Origin: Saussurea involucrata
Taxonomy: Eukaryota > Streptophyta > Magnoliopsida > Asterales > Asteraceae
Assembly (NCBI GenBank): GCA_033807775.1
Contig: CM066324.1
Coordinates: 133,043,501-133,107,500 of the forward strand
Length of the DNA stretch: 64,000 nucleotides
Direction of reading: 5' to 3'
Part shown: one piece after another, positions 1 to 10,236 of the stretch
How the letters are laid out: the number at the start of each line of letters is the position of its first letter
How positions within the stretch are numbered: position 1 is the first letter of the stretch
Made by a program: the position numbers and the translations under genes
Notes under the pieces: generated by a model
Told to the model about the DNA's origin: nothing
What the model saw: only the letters and a program-made list of their open reading frames with translations
The model's database searches: none

Positions 1-49
1 TTGAGGCTTGACTCCGTCGTCACGCCACGTCTCACGCCATTTAGAACCT
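1..49 (-). mobile_element. Terminal fragment of a MITE-like element, cut by the window edge
   Basis: The reverse complement of these bases (ending AAGGTTCTAAATGGCGTGAG) matches the terminus at about 6326-6378, so this is one end of another copy of that family in the opposite orientation. It ends a few bases before the presumed 14-3-3 TATA box. The rest lies outside the window. Confidence 0.5.
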
Positions 50-50
50 T

Positions 51-60
51 GATATTTATA
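51..60 (+). promoter_or_regulatory. Possible TATA box of the 14-3-3 gene
   Basis: GATATTTATA lies about 170 bp upstream of the start codon. Pyrimidine-rich leader sequence (CTCTCCGCTTTCC) follows near 160-175, which suits a plant 5' UTR. The call rests only on position and composition. Confidence 0.3.
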
Positions 61-230
61 GATCTGTGTCTAATATAGAAAATAGGAAAAGTTTTGTGGT
101 CAAAACGAATTTCCCCAAAATTTATCTCACACATAAAAAAAAAACCAGTCCCCCACAAGTCTCTCCGCTTTCCACTCATCTTAGAAAAGTAGAGAGAGAA
201 ATTAGTCGGTGAGCTCACAGATCGGCGGCC

Positions 231-2969
231 ATGGCTTCTTCAACTGAACGTGAAAACTTCATCTATGTCGCCAAGCTCGCCGAGCAAGCCGAACGTTACG
301 ACGGTTAGCATCTTTCGCGTTATATTTTCCTCTAGATCCGTTGTTCAAATGTTGATTTCTTATTTTGTTATTATAGTTGAAAATTAGATCTGAGTAAGAT
401 GTAAACATGGTGCGTACGTAGACATATGTATTAACTATTTGCGGAAGTTGTTGATGTTTTCAAATTAGGTCGATGATTGTAAATCTGTAATTAGGTTAAG
501 AAACTAACGAGTGAATATTTGTGCATTGGAGGACTTGAGTATGCTCGTTTGATCTGTTCAAAAGTACACGATGAAGGTAGAGAAACTAACATCTAGGGTT
601 TGGTAGATTAAAATTGATATGAGGAAAAGAAAGATATTGAATTACTATTTTAATCTGCTTGATTTTGTGAAGTACTACCATCTTAATTTGGGCCAGGTAC
701 GAGCTGAAAATTGATACGAATTTATCAAATCTAGAGAAAAATATAGAATTATTATGTTTATACAAGTGAGAAATAGTGAAGTATTACAGTGGAAACTGAT
801 AAATATTTTTCTGCTAAATCATAAAATCACTCGTAATCAGTGGCGGATCCAGGATTTTTTCCTGGTGGGGGTACATTTTAGGTAGCTTAAATGCCCGTAA
901 AGTTGTCCGATGTATTTTTAGTCTAAATCCTACGTTTCGGGAGCTTTCCAAAGTTTTTTTGGTTGATTTTAAGAGATGTTTCAAGTTTTTTTGTCGATTT
1001 CGAAGGATATTTTTTAGTCGATTTCGAGAGTTAATTTTTGTTTTTTGGTTGATTTTGAGACACTTTTTTGGGTTGATGGCCCCCCGGACGAAAATTTACT
1101 GGGAGGACATTAAGGTAGAAAGCTAAAAGATCCAAGCTTTTATCCTAAAAATTTCATTGTTTTTCCTTTTTCATGGGGCCCCATCCCCCCTAACCTTTAT
1201 CTACATCCGCCCCTGCTTGTAATCTTCAATTTTTGTAAAACCCACTAGGTCTGATGTTTGAAAATTTATTGGTGGGTCATATATTTTCATGGAGATCTAG
1301 TTATTTAGTATTGACACATTAAACTTTCAACTCATACTGTAAAGAATATAGGCAGATTCACACATTTGGGCATGATATATGGTGGGTAGCATTGAGGCAT
1401 TGAACAATTTCGAGGATTTAATTTCACTCATGGACCATGTAACAGAATTTGTAACTATTAGAGAACTGTTTTGTTTGGTTCATTACTTGTGGACTTTTTA
1501 TTTGGCATTTCAATTGTACAAAAAGAACTTCAGAAACATTAATGGTGCAAAAATTGAACTTATAGAAGTTGATTAAAGGTGTAATTTGACATTCAAACTT
1601 TGGTCTTGCTTTAATTTTGTTGTTGGTTTTTGTGCAGAAATGGTGGATGCTATGAAAAAGGTAGCAAAGTTGGATGTTGAATTGACTGTTGAAGAGAGGA
1701 ACTTGCTCTCAGTTGGGTACAAGAACGTGGTGGGTTCACGTAGGGCATCATGGAGAATATTGTCCTCAATTGAGCAGAAGGAGGAATCTAGAGGCAACGA
1801 AGTGAATGTAAAACGTATTAAGGAATATAGGCAGAAGGTTGAAACAGAGTTGTCTGACATTTGTAGTGATATCATGATTGTGATTGATGAGCATCTGATT
1901 CCATCTTCTTCTGCTGGAGAATCTACCGTTTTCTACTACAAAATGTGAGTGTGTTTGCTTATTTAGAACGTAATAAAGAAAGTTACAAAAAGGAGTTTTG
2001 TCCAATTGGGTTTGCTTATTTAAAAACAAAATTTGTTTGGTTTTAATGATTTTTTGGTGGGTTTTGGTTGAATGCAGGAAAGGAGACTACTATAGGTATC
2101 TTGCAGAGTTCAAGTTTGGTAATGATAAGAAAGAGGCAGCCGATCAGTCGCTGAAGGCTTATCAGGTAAGTAGATTTTGTAGTGTAGCTTCTTCTTTACC
2201 ATAAAGTAGCAATTGATTTCTGCTTTACTTATTTATCAGATAAATCTTTTAGCCCTTTATGTCGCAAAACCCTTGCACCGCCCACAAAAGTAGAATTTTA
2301 CTTCTTTTTTGTTACAAAGGTAATTAATTTTCTCTGTCACTACGCACACATTCATCTGCAATCTATGTCAACAATTATATTTATATCAGTTTTTGGAACT
2401 CCCTTCTGTGTATTTTTATCATCATGTTTTGGAGCAATCAAATTTCATACACGAAACAAAACTCATTGTTTCACCTATTAACTTTGTAACAAAAAGCATT
2501 GTTTCACCTATGAACTTTAAAACAAAAATCAATGTTTCACAAATGAACCTTCTGGTTTCATCTATGAGCTTTGATTATTTGGTTTCACCTATGAACTTTA
2601 AACAAAAATCATTGTTTCATTTTCTGGTTTCACCTATGAACAATTTGGTTTTACAACAAAAATAATTAAACATTATTATTTTGTATCTTTCTAAAATAAA
2701 AATATGATTGTATTTAAAAATTAAAAAATCATTTAAATATTATTATTGATTATATTCCAAAAATAAAAAAATGATTATCTTCCAAAAATATAAGACAATT
2801 TATTCTAAAAAGCCCTTCATTTAATATCATCATTTAATTTATTTCATTTTTTATCGGATTATTACTTCCCATTAATCATAATCATTAGATCAAAAAAATG
2901 AAAGACTCAGGTCAGTTAACAAAGTTAATACTATTTACTTGGTTAGTTGGTTAACAAATGAATGAGACA

Positions 2970-3027
<58 letters not shown>

Positions 3028-4070
3028 TCTTTCTGTTGTATCTCGGATCAAGCTTTGTTTGTGACCCATGTGTACAGTTGTTTGAACTCTTCATTTGTAG
3101 TCTAGCGTACAAAACAGAGATTTAGCTTTCACAAATCTTTTTCCCAATCTTGGTTGTTTATTTCACCTTATCTATTTTCTAACCAGTTAAGTATGATATT
3201 TCCAGTTGGCTTCCACCACCGCAGAAGCTGATCTATCGCCTACTCACCCCATCCGGTTAGGTTTGGCTTTGAACTTCTCCGTGTTCTATTACGAGATTAT
3301 GAACTCTCCTGAAAGGTATTCTTTAACTCTTCCTTTTCAATCTTCTCTATATACTTCACATTAAAAATATGTACTAAACTGTATATATTTCATTTATTAC
3401 TTTGATTTGTAATAGGGCTTGCCACCTGGCAAAACAAGCTTTTGATGAAGCTATCTCCGAGCTTGATTCCCTGAGTGAAGAATCCTACAAAGACAGCACT
3501 TTAATTATGCAGCTTCTTAGGGACAACCTCACTTTGTGGACTTCAGACATCCCAGAGGATGGAGGTATTTTGCATACTACTTTTTGATTCACTTAAGAGG
3601 CAACCTCTGAATTGTTAAGAGGTGAATCTTGTTTGGCAAAAAAATGTATGCCTCTTAATGGTTCTAAAACCCTCTGAATGACCTCACTTTGTATACCTCT
3701 TAATAGTTCCATTAAGAGGCAGCCTCTGAATCGGTAAGATGTAAATCTTGTTTGGCAAAAAAAAGTCTGCCTCTTAATGGTTCTAAAACCCTGTGAATGA
3801 TTTTGTATGTTGGGCCTCCTTAACCATTCAGAGCCTTAATTTCATTCTTAACAATTACCAAACAACCATATTTCAGTTTGCACTATATCATAAGAGCCTC
3901 TTTTTCATTTTGACCACTTAATCATCCTGCACCAAACCATTCAGCAACTGCCAATCAAACGCACCCTATGCTCTTTATATACTTACGATATTTATCTTGC
4001 ATTTGCAGAAGACCAGAAGATGGAGATCACAAAATCTGGGGCAGAAGAAGCAGAGGTAAACAATCCATAA
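231..4070 (+). CDS. GRF: 14-3-3 protein (general regulatory factor), epsilon-type, 6 exons
   Basis: 14-3-3 proteins are cytosolic and nuclear dimers that bind phosphoserine/phosphothreonine motifs on client proteins. Exons by GT-AG boundaries and reading frame: 231-303, 1638-1944, 2078-2165, 3206-3315, 3416-3564, 4009-4070, giving 262 residues, the usual length. Family signatures are seen: ERYDEMVDAMKKVA (dimer region), LTVEERNLLSVGYKN, RRASWRILSSIEQKEE, YYRYLAEF, THPIRLGLALNFSVFYYEI and STLIMQLLRDNLTLWTSD. The six-exon structure and sequence resemble the plant epsilon group (iota/kappa-like) more than the four-exon non-epsilon group. The last exon may read to TAA at 4068. Alternatively it may splice at the GAG|GTAAAC donor near 4054 to an acceptor before a TAA near 4595, which would trim only the tail. 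Introns 1, 4 and 5 hold transposon or repeat insertions, but splice sites and frame are intact. Confidence 0.93.
838..1215. mobile_element. hAT-type MITE in 14-3-3 intron 1
   Basis: The termini are CAGTGGCGGATCCAG and CTACATCCGCCCCTG, imperfect inverted repeats. The flanks CTCGTAAT (830-837) and CTTGTAAT (1216-1223) form an 8-bp target duplication with one mismatch, typical of hAT elements. There is no coding capacity. A second copy with perfect 8-bp duplication lies at 62074-62427, and a decayed relative near 5524-5700. Confidence 0.75.
2455..2655 (+). repeat. Minisatellite of about 30-bp units in 14-3-3 intron 3
   Basis: About five to six degenerate copies of a unit containing TTGTTTCACCTATGAACTTT and a run of AACAAAAATCA. 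The open frame across it (MNF..SPMNF) is a product of the repeat, not a gene. Confidence 0.6.
2969..3027 (+). repeat. Compound microsatellite (CT)n(CA)n(TA)n in 14-3-3 intron 3
   Basis: Uninterrupted TC, then AC, then TA dinucleotide blocks. Probably length-variable between individuals. Confidence 0.9.
3578..3966 (-). mobile_element. MITE in 14-3-3 intron 5 (copy of the 52.1-kb family)
   Basis: The sequence ends CAGCAACTGCCAATCAAACGCACCC. Its reverse complement matches the start of the element at 52136-52417, and blocks such as CCTCTTAATGGTTCTAAAACC are shared. An internal tandem duplication of about 115 bp (roughly 3593-3707 and 3712-3800) makes it longer than the sibling. It has no coding capacity. 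The superfamily is not certain; the GGGTGCGTTTG-like end fits PIF/Harbinger or hAT. Confidence 0.65.
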
Positions 4071-4960
4071 TCATAATGCTCTGTTCATTCAAACCGCTTA
4101 AAGTTTTCTTTTTTCTGTTGTGAGATCCATTTTTTGTTTCGAATTAAATATGTCACCTACAATAGGCGGTGTCACGATGAAAAGGTAGAGTTTTAGGTAT
4201 GCCAAATTATTACACTTTTTAATTGATTAGATAACAATTTTATCCTTAATAATAGAGGGAGAAACTATTTCCATTCGTTTGTGGCTTAGTGGCTCAAACG
4301 ATGGCTTATTCGCTCAGCCGTTGAGTGTTGTATGATATCCATTCAAAATAACCCTTTAACAAACACTTGCTTTAATCGGTGTTTTATATATCCATAAGGG
4401 TAAAATAGTCATTTATGTCATTCAGACTGTTTATTTAGTACATCAACCAAACAACATTTTACACTAATTCAAACAGACAACCAAATCCACACATATCATA
4501 ATGAAAAATCAACCCTAAAATAGAAATACTGGCACTTATTTTTCAACCATTTTCTTCTGACTTTTTCTTTTTTTATTTGAAATTCCATGTGCAGTAAATT
4601 TGTATGAAGACTTGCATTCTTGGATGGAGTGGAGTAAGAAAGGAAGATGTATTTTATTTGTAAGCCTGCCTTGATTTGAAAAGGATTGTTTTTGGTCTGT
4701 TTGTTTTCATTAAAATGGTTTGAGTGGCTTATTCATTCAGACATTTGTTGATTAAGACCGTCTGTCTTTTCTTCTATATGAATCTTTATGGTTTAGCTTC
4801 ATTTAACTGGTATAGTTTAATTTTTGAATTGTTTGGTATTCATTATTTAATATTTTTAAAGTTGTTTTTGTGGGTTATGATTGTAGTTATTTAGATGTTT
4901 TTTTTCTTAAAATACCTGCAACAAGTTACTTTCTATTGGTTTCATTTAACATTGATTATA
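4071..4960. other. 14-3-3 3' region with a decayed MITE
   Basis: Bases 4255-4510 resemble the element at 46100-46722: a gcTTAgTGGCT-like start, then AAAATAGTCATTTATG, CAGACTGTTTATTTAGTACA and AGACAACCAAATCCAC. The remainder is AT-rich 3' UTR and spacer with no open frame of note. Confidence 0.4.
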
Positions 4961-5296
4961 GGCGGCGTTTACCAAGCATTTACAGAGTACTTGCTTTATC
5001 GAGTGAGTTAGTGTTTGGTAGATAGAACTGGACAGAACATATAACATTAGATAAAATACAAATAAATAAAATTTAAAGAATGAATAAAATATAAAATAGA
5101 ATGTGTATTTAATGTTTTAGAAGAGAATTAGATTATATTTTGAGGTTATATTGGTAAAACATAAGTATGTTTCAGCTTGTTCCATGGGGTAGGGATGGAA
5201 CAAGCATGTTTCAGCTTGTTCCACATATAAGTCTTGCCAAACATGAGACAGTGATCTCTGTTCTGTCTTGTTATGTCCAGTGTACCAAACGCATCC
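4961..5296 (-). mobile_element. Harbinger-like MITE, sibling of 55349-55724
   Basis: The right end reads GTACCAAACGCATCC and the left end GGCGGCGTTTACCA, imperfect inverted repeats. The interior (CAGTGATCTCTGTTCTGTC, AGCTTGTTCCAC, AAAATATAATCTAATTC in reverse complement) matches the 55.3-kb copy in the opposite orientation. This copy is older, with degraded termini and no clear target duplication. Confidence 0.7.
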
Positions 5297-5523
5297 TAAA
5301 GGATGCTTACAAATAATCCATTTTAATTATTGAAAATATTACCTCACATGGTAAGCGAGGGTGGTGGATTTTGCTGGTAAAAGTCTAGTAAACGATACTT
5401 GGTAGTGTTTATAATTTTGATAAAAATGTTTTATGGTTAATTAAATCTAGACTAATTTATCATTTATAGATTTTAATTAAAGAAATTAAATATTGATACA
5501 ACAGCAAAAAGAGGTTGTAATAT

Positions 5524-5700
5524 ACTATTTATTGTTTGTTAAAAATCGACTTGAAGTTCCCTTGAAATTAACTAAAAAAACTTTAAAAAGCCCTAAAAAA
5601 TGTGGAACTAAGCTAAAAACAAATTGAGCAACTTTGTAGACATTTGATCTACCTTAAAGGTGCTCCGCTCGGCAAAATCCTGGGTTCACCATTGGAACTC
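5524..5700 (-). mobile_element. Decayed fragment of the CAGTGGCGGATCCAG hAT MITE family
   Basis: It shares the interior of the 62.1-kb copy: AAAATCGACTT..., TGGAACTAAGCTAAAAA, GACATTTGATCTACCTTAAAGG, then a variant of the CCTGGGTTCACC end. The outer terminus is missing or mutated. Confidence 0.5.
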
Positions 5701-5837
5701 ATAGAGGTCTACTTACAATGACTCCAAACTATCTGTGGTCGCTTAAGAGATTAGTCGGTGCACATAAATTGACTCGAAATCCTGCAGTTACAAAAAAGGG
5801 GAAAATTCTATATATGAAAAAGCAAGATAGAAGCTTC

Positions 5838-6012
5838 ATAGTCAGGATAGACGATGCATGTGGTGCATGTAGTGGGCCAGTGGCACGGCCATCACTTCGC
5901 TCCTTTGTTGTAGTGTAAAGTATTATAGGGTCGGGATAGATGCATGCGGTGCATGTAGTGGCATGGGCCACCACTTCGTTCCTTCGTCGTAGTGTAAAAT
6001 ATTATAGGGTCC
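5838..6012 (+). repeat. Tandem duplication of about 87 bp, two units
   Basis: Both units contain GATGCATG(T/C)GGTGCATGTAGTGG, a CCATCACTTCG/CCACCACTTCG block and GTAGTGTAAA.TATTATAGGG. No gene is seen in the surrounding 5700-6320. Confidence 0.65.
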
Positions 6013-6325
6013 TCAAAAGTGTCACCATATATATTTCGAAACTACAATGATAACATAAGTTTTCCTTTGTATAGTTGGTTTGCAAGACTTTTCTTCCACC
6101 TTAGACCCGAGTTCAAATACTATAAATGTCATTTTCTTAGTTTTTTGTTTTAATTTCATATTTATTATGTTCCTAATTTCTTTTGCAATAAAAAGACTCG
6201 AACACAAGACTTTACATATAAAAAATAATGAACTAATCAATAATGATTTACATAAAATATCCTTATATTTGTTTCTTATAATCAAATGATGCCATCATTT
6301 AAAAGTATTTCTATATCAGTCTTTG

Positions 6326-6700
6326 TCAAGGTTCTAAATGGCGTGAGGCGTGGCGTGGGGGGCGGCGAGGTCAAGCCTTAAGCCTTAGGAGCCACGACGA
6401 AGCCATGACGTTTTCAAGACATGATTTATGGCGTCAAATTTCTAATTCATATATAATATTATATATATAAAAACATATGTTTTGTAGTGATACTCAATGA
6501 GTCAATAGTAATAAGCAAGTTAAATTAGGTTATATATATATTAAAAACTTGCAAATAAGACATTAAAAACATAAAGAAAAACCAAATATCGCATTACGAA
6601 TACTGCGCATTAGGCCATGACGTGCCACGACCTTAACGTGGCGTAAGACAAAAGCCTTGGTGCCATGGCGGCTGTGCGGCGAGTTTTTTAGAACAATACT
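6326..6700 (+). mobile_element. MITE-like element with GGTTCTAAA ends
   Basis: It starts AAGGTTCTAAATGGCGTGAG and ends near GAGTTTTTTAGAACAATACT, which are imperfectly inverted. Internal GC-rich arms (GGCGTGGCG..., CATGGCGGC) flank an AT-rich core. The same terminus appears inverted at 1-49. No coding capacity. Confidence 0.5.
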
Positions 6701-6947
6701 CTTTGTTAACAAACCGACCTAAGTATTTAATGAATAATTAGTTCACATCTTTATGTTAGGTGTACGTTAAATGAAATGAAATAATCCACTTTGTTCATAT
6801 GCCCCCACCAATTATTAATTGATGGTTTTCTTGCACGTAATGCATCAAATTTTGGTCCCTTTCCCTACCATCATGCTTTCCTTTTTAGTACTCTTTCTTG
6901 CTAAACAAAGAAGCTAGCTACACTTCTATACGGTTTTATTTAACATT

Positions 6948-7204
6948 AATATTAATGTTATTTACCAAAGACATTGTAGCCCAGTGGTTCGGTAACATCC
7001 TGGGGGGTAAGTGGTTGGTAGCCCTTACTACCCGGGTTCGAACCCCGTGGTGATCATGCGGAGGTATCCCCGAATCAAGGGGCTGTTCGTGGGCCTGTTG
7101 TTTGGGCCGAATCGTGGCTGGGTCGAAGGGGGATTAGTCTGGACTAAGTTCAGGATACCCCTGAAATGCAATTGTCTTTCAAAAAAAAATATTAATGTTA
7201 TTTA
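6948..7204 (+). mobile_element. tRNA-derived SINE with a 17-bp target duplication
   Basis: The flanks are exact duplicates, 6948-6964 and 7188-7204 (AATATTAATGTTATTTA). The body (about 6965-7187) has a pol III A box, TAGCCCAGTGG, near 6978 and a B box, GGTTCGAACCC, at 7035-7045, then a tRNA-unrelated region and a terminal A run near 7181-7189. All hallmarks of an intact recent SINE are visible. The box spacing is wide for a tRNA, so it is not a tRNA gene. Confidence 0.88.
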
Positions 7205-7752
7205 ACTTTATTATCCGATATTAAAGACGTACAAAAAAGCCCGTCTAGTGAGCCTAATCATGCCAGAAAAAAGCCACGACACAGTGAGTCTGAAACCCGG
7301 TCCGAGCCGTGCCATGCCTCAAAGCTCGATCAGACTGAGATTTTGATGGCAAAATCCTGGGTTGAAAAAGCTTGATTAAGGTGATAATTATTTCAACCTC
7401 AAAGCCCGACCCGACTTGACCTTGGCCTAAAAATATCCAAGGCTTCCTTTTTCTTTACTCGATGAAAACGGGTTTGGAAGGTTCACGTCCGGTGCATCTC
7501 TATTTGAGACTGACTAATATTCTCTTCATCAAATTGTTTTAGTTTTTTTTTTGTCTTCTTATCTTAAATTCATCGTTTATATTAGTTCAATTTTAATTGA
7601 ACTATAATGAACTATGAAACTTGCGGAACTTGTGGAACCGAACAAGATGGCACTAATGAACAATTTCGAATAAAATTCAAGCAAACACGTATCTTCCTAT
7701 ATGGTATCTCCTAGCTAAATTGACCAAGCATCTTCATTTACACATCCCTCAC

Positions 7753-7756
<4 letters not shown>
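7205..7756. other. Spacer without recognised gene
   Basis: GC-richer sequence at 7231-7450 (GCCCGACCCGAC motifs) looks like transposon debris. The rest is AT-rich. No open frame or structured repeat could be assigned. Confidence 0.4.
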
Positions 7757-7793
<37 letters not shown>

Positions 7794-7983
7794 AAGATTC
7801 AAACGGGAATGCTAACTATATAAGAAAACACGAAAAAAGTTGTCCATGTACAAAATCATATGTGATTTTACACTAACTGCAAAAGGTCGCGTGAATCACA
7901 TATGATTTGTACATGGGCGACCTTTTCGTGTTTTCTTAAATAGTTAGCGTTCTCGTTTCCATCTCATATATATATATATATAT
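7757..7983. mobile_element. Foldback element inserted in a (TA)n microsatellite
   Basis: (TA)n blocks at 7757-7789 and 7966-7983 flank a nearly complete inverted repeat. The arm starting AACGGGAATGCTAACTA pairs with TAGTTAGCGTTCTCGTTT, and ACAAAATCATATGTGATT pairs with AATCACATATGATTTGT. This layout matches Micron-like, microsatellite-targeting MITEs. Confidence 0.65.
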
Positions 7984-7989
7984 GTACAT

Positions 7990-8092
7990 GTTACAAATTA
8001 CTTGTATGCACAGGTGCATACCGTCCAGATGAAGGGCCCCCTAGGGTGTTCTTCAGTTTTCCGTTTTTTTGAGGTTTTCCCTTGAACCTGAT

Positions 8093-8126
<34 letters not shown>
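7990..8126. repeat. TTGTATGCACAGGTGCAT repeat plus (TA)n
   Basis: Bases 8002-8090 resemble 10105-10190 (TTGTATGCACATGTGCAT, GTGTTC, TTTTTAGGGTTTTTCCTTGA), both followed by a (TA)n tract. This is another small microsatellite-associated repeat family. Confidence 0.45.
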
Positions 8127-8128
<2 letters not shown>

Positions 8129-8359
8129 TGGGTTCACGTGAGACCAACATGTTTTCGTGAGACCGTGAGACCACAAAATAACACTAAACCTTCACAACAA
8201 TTCATTGTGAAGGTATGAAAAACAGCAAACATTCACAACAAAAACACTGTGAAGGTTTACCTTCACAATACCTCCACAGTCTTTTGCTGTGAAGGTTTAG
8301 TGTTATTTTTGTGGTCTAACGGGTCTCACGGAAATAGCTTGGTCTCACATGATCTCAAG

Positions 8360-8360
<1 letters not shown>
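8127..8360. mobile_element. Micron-like foldback element (GGGTTGGGTTCACGTGAGA family)
   Basis: It lies between a (TA)n tract (8096-8126) and a (TC)n(TA)n tract (8361-8404). The arms GTGAGACCACAAAATAACACT and AGTGTTATTTTTGTGGTCT are inverted, and TTCACAACA/TGTGAAGG motifs recur in the middle. A full sibling lies at 61139-61361, also followed by (TC)n(TA)n. Confidence 0.65.

Positions 8361-8404
<44 letters not shown>
8361..8404 (+). repeat. (TC)n(TA)n microsatellite
   Basis: A run of TC dinucleotides passes directly into TA dinucleotides. Confidence 0.9.
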
Positions 8405-8405
<1 letters not shown>

Positions 8406-9108
8406 GGGAGAGGTTCAAATGAGAAGTGCTAAATATTTGAGAAATAAAGAAGTGATCTTAGCCATTCATTCGGTCAAGATCGGCGGCTTTGACCGAGAAG
8501 CAGCGGATAATTCATCGCGTGGTCTGCGCCTGGTCTGCACAAGATAGAGGGGTAGTTTTGTAAAAAATACGCAGGACGAGTTCACATATGAATCTTTGTG
8601 TTCACGTATGAATCTTTGTGTTCATATATGAACATTTGTAATTCACATATAAACTCTTTTTAACTAATTCATATATGAATCAGTTAATTTGTTCATATGA
8701 AAATTAGTTAAAAAAATTTCATATATGAATCACAAAGGTTCATATATGAACACAAAAGTTCATATATGAATCAGTTAATTAGTTTCATATATTAATCACA
8801 AAGGTTCATATATGAACCTACAGTTAATTAGTTTCATATATGAAACACAAAGATTCATATATGAATTAGTTATAACGAGTTCATATGTGAATTACAAAGG
8901 TTCATATATGAACGTATAGTTCATATGTGAATTACACAGATTCATATATGAACTCGTCCCGTGTTTTTTGTAAAAATTACGAAATTGCCCTTCTATTTTT
9001 GGAGCGGTCGCAACTTTTGACCAATTATAACCGATCTTGACCGAATAAATAGCCAAGATTATTTCTCTACTTCTCAAATATTTAGCATTTCTCATTTGAA
9101 CCTAAGCT
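8405..9108. mobile_element. Micron-like element with an internal TTCATATATGAA array
   Basis: The ends GGGAGAGGTTCAAATGAGAA and TTCTCATTTGAACCTAAGC are inverted and flanked by (TA)n. Between 8580 and 8960 the 12-bp palindrome TTCATATATGAA and variants recur about 15-20 times. A sibling with the same ends lies at 60288-60945. No protein-coding potential is convincing. Confidence 0.65.
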
Positions 9109-9449
9109 ATATATATATATATATATATATATGCTCAACGTAAGCATGATTGCATGACCATGTAGTCAATGGAGTAATTATAAAATAAGACTTGTACATA
9201 TAATTATTAATTGTTATATTGTTGACGTAATTAATTAATGTGGCCAAGTTATTGTGACCATAACATATACATGACTTCTCTTGCAAACACGAACACGAGC
9301 CTCTGCACGCCAAGTGTCCTTAATTTATATACAGCAAAACAAACTTAATTGCTATAGACGTTTATTAGCTGATAGGTATATATCAACTGATGCATGCATG
9401 GTTACCCACTAATAATTAATTTATCAGTTGATTAATTTGTAAGTACTCT

Positions 9450-9509
<60 letters not shown>

Positions 9510-9957
9510 CTCCGTAAAATGCAAACATTGCATTTGTTGCACACCTTACAAACCACAGTGTGCATATATGAACAATGTGCGTATGCATACGTGCAAGAAT
9601 ATACATATAATAGACATACATTCATATGGGATAATGCATATATGTAAATTGGTTTGTAAGAGGTGCAACAAATAGATATATATGACTATGACTATAACAC
9701 ATGGCATAAGGAGTGTTGCCAAAGTCTTTTCCTTTCCCTCCGCACCAAGCAACCAAATCTCAAGTGTTTTCTGTTTCTGTTTTTCTTGTTTTTGGGTTTT
9801 CTTTACTTGCACTAAACCTTAACCACCATCTTTTAATATAAATGAAAGCATCCTCAAACTACAACTCATTTTTAAAAACAAAAACACAGAAAACAAAAAC
9901 ACTCAAAACAGAAACAGAAGAAGAATTAAAGTGGTGTATATATAATATATCTTCTCT
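9109..9957. other. Spacer and presumed promoter/5' UTR of the AAA-ATPase gene
   Basis: It contains (TA)n at 9109-9132, the palindromic microsatellite at 9452-9510, a possible TATA box (TTTTAATATAAATG, about 9831-9844) and an A-rich leader (9870-9930) before the start codon at 9958. No other gene is seen. Confidence 0.4.
9452..9510. repeat. Mirror-image microsatellite (CT)n(TA)n(GA)n
   Basis: A TC run, a TA run and an AG run form one perfect palindrome of about 59 bp able to fold into a single hairpin. The same architecture recurs at 61362-61452. Confidence 0.85.
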
Positions 9958-10203
9958 ATGGCTTTCTCTTCCATGAAGATGATAAACAGGTAGGTTTGAT
10001 ACTTTGCTTAAACTGCCTCTCAACTTTTCACAAGTTACATGTCCAGTCCCTAACATTTGCTGAGTCTAGCCTAGAAGTCCCGAACAGTCAAAAGTTTCAA
10101 TTTCTTGTATGCACATGTGCATGAACTGTTACACGGTGTTCCTCACTTTTTCATTTTTTTAGGGTTTTTCCTTGACCCCCTTTCTCTTTCTATATATATG
10201 TAT

Positions 10204-10236
<33 letters not shown>

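Noticed and set aside
7011..7205. ORF over the SINE, and a possible tRNA gene at the A/B boxes
   Set aside because: Target duplications and A run show a SINE. Box spacing and the absence of a cloverleaf rule out a tRNA gene.
9107..9313. ORFs running through (TA)n and (CT)n tracts (also 9416-9812)
   Set aside because: Ile-Tyr and Glu-Arg repeats are microsatellite translations.
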